Assembly (NCBI GenBank): GCA_900546145.1
Contig: URBN01000038.1
Coordinates: forward strand, 1 to 18,241
DNA length: 18,241 nt
Source: an uncultured Desulfovibrio sp.
GTDB lineage: Bacteria > Desulfobacterota > Desulfovibrionia > Desulfovibrionales > Desulfovibrionaceae
Direction of reading: 5' to 3'
Part shown: one piece after another, positions 1 through 6,588 of the stretch
How the letters are laid out: each line of letters begins with the position of its first letter
How positions within the stretch are numbered: position 1 is the first letter of the stretch
Translations under genes and position numbers: made by a program
The notes under the pieces: model-generated
What the model was told of the DNA's origin: nothing
What the model saw: only the letters and a program-made list of their open reading frames with translations
The model's database searches: none

Positions 1-69
1 GACCTGGTTCCTTAAATTGCTGAACCGTATCAGTGCGTTGCCCCCAAACCTTGCATTTGGAATGAAAAC

Positions 70-1161
70 TCACACCTCTCCGGCGTAGTCTATATTCACC
101 TCCGCGCTTTCCGCGGTCGTCCTGCCATTGATAGTGACTTTTCCTTTTAAGTTTTGATTAATATTTATGGATGAGAACCCATCGCCCTGTGAAAGGCCCT
201 GGACGGCGAACTCGTTTTCATGATTTGGGCTGCCGATGGTGACGGAACGACCGCCTTCGATATCGATATGCCCTTCCTTTGCGTAGTAGCCTGTAAGAAC
301 AATAGAATGAGGCTGTTCTGCCTCTCGTGTAATGCTGATGGTGCCGCCCCTGATGGTTATCCCCTGGCTGCTTGCGTCCTGCACGACAGGTAACGTCCTG
401 CCGTGAGGATAGTTGCTTTTCTCGGAAACCAGAGTGATCGTACTGTCCGGTTTGCCACCCTCTATCCAGACAGAAGAGGATTCTCCTACGTTTCTGATCA
501 CATCTCCAGCCTTTTCCTGAAGCCCGGTGTCCTTAGCGACGAGATCCGTAAAATTGATAATCTCAATCTTGCCAGTAGTTGCATAAATGGGAAACTCTCC
601 AGTTTCCAGGTTAATTTTCCCCGAAACGTCTACTGTGATGACCCCCTTTTGTTCGACCACAAGTCCTTTATTATTATACCGCCTCTGCTCTGAATTAGTC
701 GACTTTGAAACAAAATTAGCTGAAATTGTGAGATCTTTCGCTTTAATTGAAACCGCGCCAGGTGATTTACCCTCCAAATTGCTTCGTACGGGGCTAAGGG
801 GGAGGATATCTCCCGGGTTGGAATCATCCTGCCAATCTATAATTATGCTTTTCTCACTGGCATCAACGCCTGTAAAGTAATAATAATCCGGTATGCCGGA
901 ATTGGGGTTGCTATCCCAGCCGCCGTTATTAATGCCTATGTTATGCAGCCTCACAGTGTCGCCATCAACTTTGACCCACTGAAGCCCATTCTTGGCCTGT
1001 AGTGGTGTTTTGTATTCGTTTTTGATTACGCCCCCACATATAATATCCGGATCCGCCGCTGCCGTCCCTGCCATGAGTGTTCCGGACAGAGCAAGGCACA
1101 TCGGGACAATATAGCCCCTGCTCTTCCTGTTCTTTCTTCTGTTTTTCCTGCCAGTGCGCAT
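70..1161 (-). CDS. Secreted/surface beta-helix-like protein with autotransporter-type leader, no beta-barrel
   Basis: A 363-residue protein. The start at 1161 is chosen over an upstream ATG at 1188 because a strong GGAGGAG ribosome site lies just before it. The N-terminus is a highly basic stretch (MRTGRKNRRKNRKSRG) followed by a hydrophobic segment ending around AGTAAADP, which resembles the extended signal peptides of autotransporters and large surface proteins. The rest is rich in Gly, Ser, Thr, Asn and alternating hydrophobics (for example ITIRGGTISI, HIDIEGGRSVTIGSP, GKVTINGRTT), the pattern of a right-handed beta-helix passenger. It lacks the C-terminal beta-barrel expected of a complete autotransporter, so it is either a secreted passenger-only protein or a truncated gene. 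The frame stays open for the 23 codons beyond the TGA up to the window edge, which is compatible with a premature stop. Specific function unknown. Confidence 0.7.
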   Translation of the reverse strand: MRTGRKNRRKNRKSRGYIVPMCLALSGTLMAGTAAADPDIICGGVIKNEYKTPLQAKNGLQWVKVDGDTVRLHNIGINNGGWDSNPNSGIPDYYYFTGVDASEKSIIIDWQDDSNPGDILPLSPVRSNLEGKSPGAVSIKAKDLTISANFVSKSTNSEQRRYNNKGLVVEQKGVITVDVSGKINLETGEFPIYATTGKIEIINFTDLVAKDTGLQEKAGDVIRNVGESSSVWIEGGKPDSTITLVSEKSNYPHGRTLPVVQDASSQGITIRGGTISITREAEQPHSIVLTGYYAKEGHIDIEGGRSVTIGSPNHENEFAVQGLSQGDGFSSININQNLKGKVTINGRTTAESAEVNIDYAGEV

Positions 1162-1233
1162 GACTTCTCTCCTCCTCAATATCGGCAATGTATCAAATTA
1201 AACACACACATCCGATTTTTTCATGTACAGGAA

Positions 1234-1262
1234 TTTATAGTGTCCTGTTCTAAAAAACTCAA
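1234..1262 (-). promoter_or_regulatory. Candidate sigma-70 promoter of the surface-protein gene
   Basis: On the minus strand TTGAGT (-35) is followed after 17 bases by TATAAA (-10), in an AT-rich stretch about 70 bases upstream of the start codon of the beta-helix-like protein. Spacing and sequence are close to consensus. No operator was recognised. Confidence 0.5.
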
Positions 1263-2148
1263 TACTGTAAATAAAAAAATTGACTGTATATAGAAAATTT
1301 TGAAAAATCTCTTCATTCTGTCCGAAAACGCCTCTCTGGGTGAGGGTACATGCTATGTTCAAAAAATTCAGACATTTTGTTTTATTCGATACAGCTCACA
1401 GCAGTCTCTGCCTCTTATGAAACAGCCCGCTCCCTGCGCTCGCGGAACCTGTCTTCTTCCTGCGCAGTCCCCATCTGAAATCAGAGCCGGCGGCAGGCAA
1501 AAGGGTGACAGACATAGCCTCCGGGATTTTCAGGAAACGGCTCGCGCTGAGAATATGCACGCCCTGCGTCTATTTCTTTTGGGTGTGTCGGAGAAACGCA
1601 GATTGGTTTTATGGCGCTGCCCGCAACGCGCTTGGGATGCGCAGTTTCCGGGAAAATGACGATCTGTATCCGGAATTTTCGGACTGTCAGAGTCTGTTCG
1701 TGCGCAGAAAGGTTTCTATGATGATGCAGGACCGCATGGGGCTGTTGCTTGCTGAACAGCATTGACAGCGCCGGCGTGTCAGGCTTCTGTTGGCAGCGGG
1801 TCAGGAGCAGGTTCTATTCTGCGCGCCTGAGAGCACCCCTCTTCCTGTCGGGAGACTGACGCTGCTGCGGTCGCCTGTCTTCCATCACGTATTGTGTGCC
1901 CGGCATCGCGTTACAGCCAGCCGCAAATATTTCGTTGTATCCTGACTGAAAAAATCCCTGCCGCCGTTCCCGTCGGCCGGGTCCGTGATGCGGCCGGGCC
2001 GGAGGCCGGCTGCAGATTTCCGCCTTCTCGTGATACGGCGGGGTCTCCTTCTCTCTCTGATTCTCCTGAACAGCTGATGACCGTATCCGGTTTCCCCGTG
2101 TATCCCTGCCCGTTATCTTCAGGCCGGGGCGGGATCCGTTATGAGACG
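1263..2148. other. Gene-free stretch between the surface-protein promoter and the nikL terminator
   Basis: Open frames exist on both strands here but none has a convincing ribosome site together with protein-like composition. A plus-strand frame ending at 1765 reads somewhat protein-like towards its end (around ENDDLYPEFSDCQSLFVRR) and could be a gene remnant, but I could not assign it. No RNA gene, array or insertion sequence was recognised. Confidence 0.4.
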
Positions 2149-2180
2149 AAAAAACCCCGGACAGAACGCTGTCCGGGGTT
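2149..2180 (-). terminator. Rho-independent terminator of the cbiM-nikL unit
   Basis: On the minus strand a perfect 12-bp stem (AACCCCGGACAG paired with CTGTCCGGGGTT, four-base loop) runs directly into six T residues, about 75 bases after the nikL stop codon. Confidence 0.9.
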
Positions 2181-2255
2181 ACGCTGCTTCCGGCGGAGGG
2201 AAGGAAACGGTTTGTGACCCCTGAAGGGGCGGTAATGCGGGAACGGCTTTTGCCA

Positions 2256-2939
2256 CTACGGCTTCTTTCTGCGGCAGAGGCAGAGAGCTGCAGTTCCAAA
2301 GATGCCGAGGATCCAGCCGATGCCGCCGAGGATTTCTGTTATGCCGGGGCCTTTTTCAACCTGGGAGGCGATCATGACGCGCAGGGGCGTCACGCGTCTG
2401 TCCACGGCGGTGCTGATAAGCTTCTCGAGATCCTGGCGGGACATGGCGGCTACGCTGTCAGCGGGAATCTGCACAGAGGAAGCCGCGGAGACGGAAGGAG
2501 CCGCGGGCTGGGCTGGCGCGGCAGCGGAAGACGCAGCCTCCGCCGGAGCGGGTGCCGTTTCCGTTCCGGAAGAAACGGAGGCGCCATCGAGCTCAGATTT
2601 TTCAATCTCAAAGTTGTTTTCATGCCCCTCGCCGGCATTGATGTGCGCGATCAGTCCCTGAGGCGCGGACTTCATTCCGGCGGTAATGGGGAAAACCGCC
2701 ACGCCCTGCTCATCAGTGTTCTTCTGAGCGAGCTGTTTCCCGGAAGCCTTGTCCAGGATGGTGACAGGGGAGTTCTGGGCGGGGGACTTTTTGGAGAATT
2801 TGCACTCCACGCGGATCTGGCCGTCTTCCACGAGGGCGAAAATATTGATGCGGTGGGCAAAACCCTGCGAGGCGCAGAGAAGGACGGCCAGGCAGACAGC
2901 GAAGGCTGACTGGAAGAGGATAAGTTTTTTGTTTTTCAT
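2256..2939 (-). CDS. nikL: NikL/CbiL-like nickel/cobalt transporter accessory protein
   Basis: A 227-residue protein. The start at 2939 is preferred to the in-frame ATG at 2957 because AAAGGAT lies about 9 bases upstream of it. A signal peptide covers residues 1-28, and cleavage after GFA would expose the mature N-terminus HRINIFA, the His-led start typical of this family. Residues 29-110 form a small beta-rich domain (IRVECKFSKK, VTILDKASGK). Then follow an Ala/Pro-rich linker (about 120-160), a short helical segment (MSRQDLEKLISTAVDRRV) and a C-terminal membrane helix (ITEILGGIGWILGIFGTAALCLC) with a basic tail. This layout matches the NikL/CbiL accessory proteins of ECF nickel/cobalt transporters. 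It follows cbiM by 41 bases and is probably cotranscribed with it. Whether the metal is Ni or Co cannot be told from sequence alone. Confidence 0.8.
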   Translation of the reverse strand: MKNKKLILFQSAFAVCLAVLLCASQGFAHRINIFALVEDGQIRVECKFSKKSPAQNSPVTILDKASGKQLAQKNTDEQGVAVFPITAGMKSAPQGLIAHINAGEGHENNFEIEKSELDGASVSSGTETAPAPAEAASSAAAPAQPAAPSVSAASSVQIPADSVAAMSRQDLEKLISTAVDRRVTPLRVMIASQVEKGPGITEILGGIGWILGIFGTAALCLCRRKKP

Positions 2940-2980
2940 AAGACTGTATCCTTTCATCGGATTCCTGAGGTTCGGTGCCG

Positions 2981-3589
2981 CTACTTTCCGGAGCGGCCGA
3001 GCAGAAGCTCCGGATTGACTTTCATGAGGAACGCGGCCGTGAGCATGGTGACAAGTCCTTCCACAACGGAAACCGGGATTTCCGAAATGAAGAGCAGCTT
3101 GGCCGCAGTCAGGAAGCCTTCGTCCGTGAAGAACATGCAGAGAGCGGTGAGGAGCGCCGCGCCAAAGACGGACAGGACGCCGCAGAGGAACCCCGCGGTG
3201 AGCTGTGCGGCTTTCCCGCGTGTGAGGAAGGGCCTGGCCGCCATGCCGAAAAGAACGGCCGGAAGGGCCATGTTCACGGTATTGCAGCCGAGCACGGTGA
3301 GGCCCCCGAACTGGAAGAGAACCGCCTGAAGGAGCAGGCCGATGAAAATGGCCGGGAACGCCGCCCAGCCGAGGATGAGTCCGATGAGGCCGTTTAAGAG
3401 CAGATGCACGCTCGATGGGCCGACGGGGACATGAATGAGCGAGGCGATGAAGAACGTGGCTGAGAAGATGGCCACGGTGGCGAGCCTGTCCGTGGGAAGC
3501 CGTCTGAGGCCCACGGCGAGCCCGGCAGCGCAGGCAGCGCCGCCTGCGATGAGAATGGGTGCGGAAAGAACACCTTCGGCAATATGCAT
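2981..3589 (-). CDS. cbiM: CbiM/NikM substrate-specific membrane subunit of an ECF-type Ni2+/Co2+ transporter
   Basis: A 202-residue integral membrane protein. The open frame extends far upstream, but the start at 3589 is fixed by a GGAGGGAG ribosome site and by the family's invariant N-terminus: MHIAEG here against MHIMEG in typical CbiM, where the His at position 2 is a metal ligand. Hydrophobic helices follow. The signature block HVPVGPSSVHLLLNGLIGLI and later GGLTVLGCNTVNMALPA are classic CbiM features. The protein binds the metal and passes it across the inner membrane. It is the length of stand-alone CbiM, with no fused CbiN, consistent with NikL and NikK serving as accessory subunits. 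No ATPase (CbiO/NikO) or transmembrane T-subunit (CbiQ/NikQ) is encoded in this window. Its upstream region carries two operator copies and two terminator-like hairpins, which suggests tight control. Confidence 0.9.
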   Translation of the reverse strand: MHIAEGVLSAPILIAGGAACAAGLAVGLRRLPTDRLATVAIFSATFFIASLIHVPVGPSSVHLLLNGLIGLILGWAAFPAIFIGLLLQAVLFQFGGLTVLGCNTVNMALPAVLFGMAARPFLTRGKAAQLTAGFLCGVLSVFGAALLTALCMFFTDEGFLTAAKLLFISEIPVSVVEGLVTMLTAAFLMKVNPELLLGRSGK

Positions 3590-3724
3590 GGAATGAAAAC
3601 TCCCTCCCCGTGTGGGTGGACGCCGCGGCTTTTCCCCTCCCGCTTCACGCGGCAGGCGAAGGTCCCGTTTCCGTATGGACAGACTGCCGTCGGGCAGATC
3701 CCTGATGACAGGGGATATCAGAAG

Positions 3725-3754
3725 AAAAAACCTTTCCGGAAACGCCCGGAAAAG
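3725..3754 (-). terminator. Terminator-like hairpin in the cbiM leader (possible attenuator)
   Basis: On the minus strand CTTTTCCGG pairs with CCGGAAAGG (one G-T wobble, six-base loop) and is followed immediately by six T residues. It lies between the operator-proximal start of the leader and the cbiM start codon, 135 bases upstream of the gene. Transcripts starting near 3850 would therefore meet a terminator before cbiM, as in attenuation. Confidence 0.65.
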
Positions 3755-3770
3755 ATGGTGTGGCAATTCA

Positions 3771-3799
3771 GGGAAGTTCAGGCTCTGACTGAACTTCCC
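3771..3799 (-). repeat. Perfect 11-bp inverted repeat in the cbiM leader
   Basis: GGGAAGTTCAG and CTGAACTTCCC are perfect complements around a 7-base loop. The hairpin sits directly upstream of the terminator-like hairpin and downstream of an outer hairpin closed by CCGTCAG/CTGACGG (arms near 3799-3804 and 3836-3841). The three stems in a row look like a structured 5' untranslated leader. Confidence 0.6.
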
Positions 3800-3846
3800 G
3801 TCAGCCCGGCCATTCCCTCGGGACGCGGGGACGGCCTGACGGTATA

Positions 3847-3880
3847 TATTAGTAACACGTAATTTATAAAAATAGCAATA
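3847..3880 (-). promoter_or_regulatory. Operator copy 1, cbiM-proximal (TATTGCTA-N14-GTGTTAC)
   Basis: On the minus strand TATTGCTA is followed after exactly 14 bases by GTGTTAC and then TAATA. The same layout occurs at 4103-4136 and 5139-5172. The N14 spacer contains TATAAA, a possible -10 element that a bound regulator would cover. The site lies about 260 bases before cbiM. Confidence 0.65.
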
Positions 3881-3927
3881 TAAGAAAAGATGTAATACGG
3901 ATCCAAAGGGGATGACCGGGATGAGTG

Positions 3928-3970
3928 AAAAAAGTGTCCCCCCTGCGGAGAGGCACATCCGGCAGGGGGG
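3928..3970 (-). terminator. Strong terminator-like hairpin between the two cbiM operators
   Basis: On the minus strand CCCCCCTGC pairs perfectly with GCAGGGGGG around a 15-base loop, and after ACAC runs into six T residues. It would stop transcription starting at the operator near 4110 before the second operator near 3850. With that operator it bounds a unit of about 180 bases with no convincing ORF. Confidence 0.7.
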
Positions 3971-4025
3971 AGCAGGAGGGATAACTGAATCGTCCTGCCG
4001 CATGGGGTGAAGGCAGGACACGGGA

Positions 4026-4059
4026 GAAAAAAAGAAATCCGCCTTTCGGGAATAAAGGC
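4026..4059 (-). terminator. Weak terminator-like hairpin after operator copy 2
   Basis: On the minus strand GCCTTT and AAAGGC form a 6-bp stem around ATTCCCG, and a T-rich tract (ATTTCTTTTTTT) follows after two bases. The stem is short, so termination would be partial at best. It is the first structure met by transcription from the operator near 4110. Confidence 0.35.
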
Positions 4060-4102
4060 CGGGGCATTCCCAGCAGAAAGCTGCCCTGTTTTGCGTCTGA
4101 AA

Positions 4103-4136
4103 TATTCGTAACACTTTTATATGAAAGATAGCAATA
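4103..4136 (-). promoter_or_regulatory. Operator copy 2, distal cbiM upstream copy (TATTGCTA-N14-GTGTTAC)
   Basis: On the minus strand TATTGCTA, 14 bases, GTGTTAC, then GAATA. It is identical to copy 1 in both half-elements and in spacing. It lies just downstream of the nikK terminator, so it heads a new transcription unit. The spacer again includes TATAAA. Confidence 0.65.
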
Positions 4137-4205
4137 ATAGAGCGGACTTTTTTGCCCGGAAAAGGGAAAAATTTTTTATTCTGTTCCCGGGTGCAGATGG
4201 ATGGC

Positions 4206-4240
4206 AAAAAAATCCCCCCTCCGGACAGATCCGGCGGGGG
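4206..4240 (-). terminator. Rho-independent terminator of nikK
   Basis: On the minus strand CCCCC-G-CCGGA pairs with TCCGG-A-GGGGG around a short loop and is followed by seven T residues. It lies about 30 bases after the nikK stop codon and separates nikK from the cbiM-nikL unit. Confidence 0.85.
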
Positions 4241-4267
4241 TATGGGAAGGGATTTTTTCAGACGGCT

Positions 4268-5041
4268 TTATTTTGCGGGCTGCATCCTGTCGAACCTGGC
4301 CCAGAAGACGCCGCCGAGTTCAACGTCGCGATCTTTGCCTTCAAAGGCGATCTTCTGGGGGCCGTCAGTGAGGGCGGCGAAGCCGAACCAGCCGGCGCAG
4401 GGGGTGCTGTAAGTGAAGATGCCGTTCTCATCGGTCTTCACGACCTGAGTCACGGAATAGTCGCTGGGAGCGGTAAAGGTGCCGGCGGAGCCGTTCAGGT
4501 ATTCGACTTCAACGTCGAGATTGGCGCCGGGCTTACCGTCAACGAGCACTCTGCCGCGGAAGGCGTTGCCGGCATAAAGGCCGAAGGGACGGGAAAGCGG
4601 GACGATTTCCACGGGCAGTCCCACAGGCTGATCCCAGCCTTCTTCTTCGCCGAAGGCGGCCACGACGGTCTTGGTGTAATGGATGATGAATTTGTCCTCA
4701 GCGGGTTCCCAGTACGGCTTCGGGGTCATGGCGATGGTGTACACGCCGGGTTTTGCAAGCTTGTAAGAGGTCCTGAAGGCTTTCTTGCCCTTGTAGGTTT
4801 CGGGCTTCAGCGTGGAGGTAATATCCATGGCCCTGCCGTCAGAGAAAACCTGGGCCTTTTCGACATCGAGATCCATGGCTTTACCTTCAAAGGGATGGGT
4901 GAAGGCGAACTGAACGCTGATGCTGGCGTCCTTCTTTTCCATGGCTACGTTTTTGTCCGGGAGAACCATACCGAAGTGGGCATGGGCCGGAACGGCGAAA
5001 AAAAGACTCATGGCCAGGGCCGTGAACAGCATTTTTTTCAT
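4268..5041 (-). CDS. nikK: NikK-like periplasmic DUF4198 protein of a nickel/cobalt uptake system
   Basis: A 257-residue exported protein with a clear ribosome site (AAGGAG) and a signal peptide (MKKMLFTALAMSLFFAVPAHA). The mature protein would begin HFGMVLPD, the His-led N-terminus characteristic of DUF4198/NikK proteins. Further family features are the beta-sandwich segments, the central KPYWEPAEDKFIIHYTKTVVAAFG and the C-terminal VKTDENGIFTYSTPCAGWFGFAAL. Members occur with NikL and NikM in Desulfovibrio-type ECF nickel transporters, where they are thought to present metal to the membrane subunits. Its own operator lies about 100 bases upstream and its own terminator follows, so it is a monocistronic member of the same regulon as cbiM-nikL. 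The role is inferred from family and context. Confidence 0.85.
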   Translation of the reverse strand: MKKMLFTALAMSLFFAVPAHAHFGMVLPDKNVAMEKKDASISVQFAFTHPFEGKAMDLDVEKAQVFSDGRAMDITSTLKPETYKGKKAFRTSYKLAKPGVYTIAMTPKPYWEPAEDKFIIHYTKTVVAAFGEEEGWDQPVGLPVEIVPLSRPFGLYAGNAFRGRVLVDGKPGANLDVEVEYLNGSAGTFTAPSDYSVTQVVKTDENGIFTYSTPCAGWFGFAALTDGPQKIAFEGKDRDVELGGVFWARFDRMQPAK

Positions 5042-5138
5042 ATACTCTTCTCCTTAGGCGGTTATCGGGGTGTGGTATGCGTGCGGCGCGGGAATGATCA
5101 GCAGGCCGGCACAGGAAGATCCCGTAGCGGTAACAGGT

Positions 5139-5172
5139 TATTAGTTACACGATTTTTATATTTGTAGCAATA
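5139..5172 (-). promoter_or_regulatory. Operator copy 3, upstream of nikK (TATTGCTA-N14-GTGTAAC)
   Basis: On the minus strand TATTGCTA, 14 bases, GTGTAAC, then TAATA. The left element is identical to copies 1 and 2 and the right element differs by one base. The spacer contains TATAAA. It lies about 100 bases upstream of nikK in an AT-rich region shared with the divergent plus-strand gene at 5389. A further degenerate GTAACA lies at 5130-5135. Confidence 0.65.
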
Positions 5173-5309
5173 TTGAAAAATGAATTTATCCTTAAAAATA
5201 ATATTTTTCTGATTTTAATCACACGTCACTGCTCAGGAACGCTTCCTGCCCTCTCCGCGGCCAGGGATTCACGTCCACGCAGAAATGGCAGAATACTCAT
5301 GGCCGGGAC

Positions 5310-5338
5310 TGGATTATAAAGCCCCCATCGGCTATGAT
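5310..5338 (+). promoter_or_regulatory. Possible promoter of the metallo-beta-lactamase-fold gene
   Basis: TGGATT and TATGAT are separated by 17 bases, about 50 bases upstream of the start codon at 5389. The -10 element is good and the -35 is poor, so this is a weak prediction. Confidence 0.3.
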
Positions 5339-5388
5339 ACAAAGATGAAGCAGGCCCGGCGCAAAAATGCCGGGAAGACGGGAAGAAC

Positions 5389-6174
5389 ATGATTATCCAG
5401 CAGATTCGCAACGCCACAATGCGCGTCACGTACGGCGGCAAAACCTTTCTCATGGATCCCTGGCTCGCTCCCAAGGGGGAGCCAAGCCCCTACACGGCCT
5501 CGCATTTTCTGTCACGGCATACCACGGCCGGAAGCGGCGACGCCCCGCTCTGTCCCCTGCCCTTCCCCGCAGAGAGAATTCTCGCGGACGTGGACGCCTG
5601 CATCGTGACGCACATCCATCCCACGCATATCGATATGGACGCGGACGGACGCCCCGGCGGCCGGCTTGACAGAAATCTCGTCATGTACGTGCAGAACAGG
5701 GAAGACGTGCGCGCCTTCAGACGTTCAGGTTTTGTGCACGTGCGCATGCTCTCGTCCACGTCCTGTTACCGCCGCATCCACGTGAGCAGGGCGCCGGCGC
5801 GCAGCGGTACCATTGTACCCTGCGGGCCCACCTGCGGCGTCGTTTTCGAATGCCCCGGAGAGAAGACGCTGTATCTCGCCGGTGACACCATCTGGTACGA
5901 AGGCGTCGCCGAAACGCTCAGGGCGTATGAGCCTGGCGTTATCGTGCTCAGCGCCTGCGCCGCCAGCCTCATAACGGAAGGCCGCCTCAATATGGATGCC
6001 GCCGACGTAGCCGAGGTGTGCAGGGCGTGCCCGGACGCCGCCATCGTTATTACGCATATGGACGCCATCGTGCAGGCCGGACTGACCCGCAAAATCCTGC
6101 GCGCCGCGCTGAAGGAGCTGGGGCTCGCGCGGCGCGTGCTTATCCCCGCGGATGGCGAGAGTCTAAGCTTCTGA
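5389..6174 (+). CDS. Metallo-beta-lactamase-fold protein with altered metal-binding motifs
   Basis: A 261-residue cytosolic protein with no signal peptide. The order of motifs is that of the UlaG-like MBL-fold hydrolases: an N-terminal strand pair ending in FLMDPW, the first metal motif THIHPTHID (His75, His77, His80, Asp82), LAGDTIW (Asp166) and a late ITHMDAI (His223). In a standard HxHxDH motif the residue before the third His is Asp; here it is Thr79. The segment that usually carries the next His reads PCGPTCG (144-150), also without His. Two of the usual ligands therefore appear replaced, so it may bind one metal, bind differently or not be a hydrolase. The ribosome site (GGGAAG) is modest. 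It stands alone between the divergent nikK and the acetyltransferase. Substrate unknown. Confidence 0.75.
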   Translation: MIIQQIRNATMRVTYGGKTFLMDPWLAPKGEPSPYTASHFLSRHTTAGSGDAPLCPLPFPAERILADVDACIVTHIHPTHIDMDADGRPGGRLDRNLVMYVQNREDVRAFRRSGFVHVRMLSSTSCYRRIHVSRAPARSGTIVPCGPTCGVVFECPGEKTLYLAGDTIWYEGVAETLRAYEPGVIVLSACAASLITEGRLNMDAADVAEVCRACPDAAIVITHMDAIVQAGLTRKILRAALKELGLARRVLIPADGESLSF

Positions 6175-6588
6175 GTTGCGCCCGCCTCTTCCGGGCGCCG
6201 CAAGGCGCCGCGGCGTCCCCACAGAATAGGCATGCCGGGGGAGAGACGCTGCCTGTATTTACCGGCGGCATACGGGCTGTCCCGGGGACTGCCGGGGATG
6301 CATCGTTCCCACAGACACTGGATACAGCCGTAATCTCTCCTTCGCCCGGATAGATGTATGGCCGTGATTATCGGGGGATGTCCCGGCTCTGTGAGAACTG
6401 TCCCCTCCTTCCCGAAGCGTCCCCTCAGCATCTGCGCTCTGTTATGCCTTAAAAGCATGAAAAGGCATGAAAAATAAGTATTGGCTCTTTTTTGCCTATA
6501 CCTTTACACAGGAGGGGCGTCAGCTTTCACCGGATAATCCCGGGTGAACGGTATGGACGGCGCTCCGGCGCCTTCCGGGAGGAGAAAT
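6175..6588. other. Gene-free stretch between the MBL-fold gene and the acetyltransferase
   Basis: Contains a short GC-rich hairpin shortly after the MBL-fold stop (GGCGCC paired with GGCGCC around GCAA, near 6195-6210) without a T-tract. An AT-richer segment (about 6440-6515) is probably the acetyltransferase promoter region, though no well-spaced -35/-10 pair stands out. No gene was seen. Confidence 0.4.

Larger units (their letters stand above)
3928..4107 (-). ncRNA. Candidate small RNA or structured leader between two identical operators
   Basis: This gene-free unit starts just after operator copy 2 and ends at a terminator-like hairpin. It contains at least two more stems: GCCTTT/AAAGGC at 4041-4059, followed by ATTTCTTTTTTT, and a perfect 8-bp GTCCTGCC/GGCAGGAC stem at 3992-4019. 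The minus-strand frame is open throughout (it is the upstream extension of the cbiM frame), but there is no ribosome site or family resemblance. I tested it by eye against cobalamin and NiCo riboswitch consensus elements and did not find them. The RNA is inferred from architecture only. Confidence 0.35.

Noticed and set aside
1300..1765. Plus-strand frames in the gene-free region after the surface-protein promoter
   Set aside because: No ribosome site or recognisable family. The protein-like tail near 1660-1760 could be a decayed gene, but this cannot be supported.
2214..2909. Long plus-strand frame opposite nikL
   Set aside because: Shadow of nikL: Gly/Arg-rich translation with no domain, while the minus-strand frame has a signal peptide and family features.
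3847..3880. Canonical NikR palindrome (GTGTTAC-N13/14-GTAACAC)
   Set aside because: Only one half matches; the partner element is TATTGCTA in all three copies, so the site is not the inverted repeat expected for NikR.
3890..4110. Cobalamin or NiCo riboswitch upstream of cbiM
   Set aside because: Expected by context, but no B12-box or NiCo four-way-junction consensus could be matched by eye. Retained only as an unclassified structured leader.
2981..4207. A 408-codon minus-strand frame that would extend CbiM by over 200 residues
   Set aside because: The CbiM family N-terminus (MHIAEG) with a strong ribosome site is at 3589. The upstream part has no family resemblance and overlaps operators and terminators.
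4121..5167. 348-codon plus-strand frame opposite nikK
   Set aside because: Antisense shadow of the well-supported nikK gene; translation is low-complexity Gly-rich without motifs.
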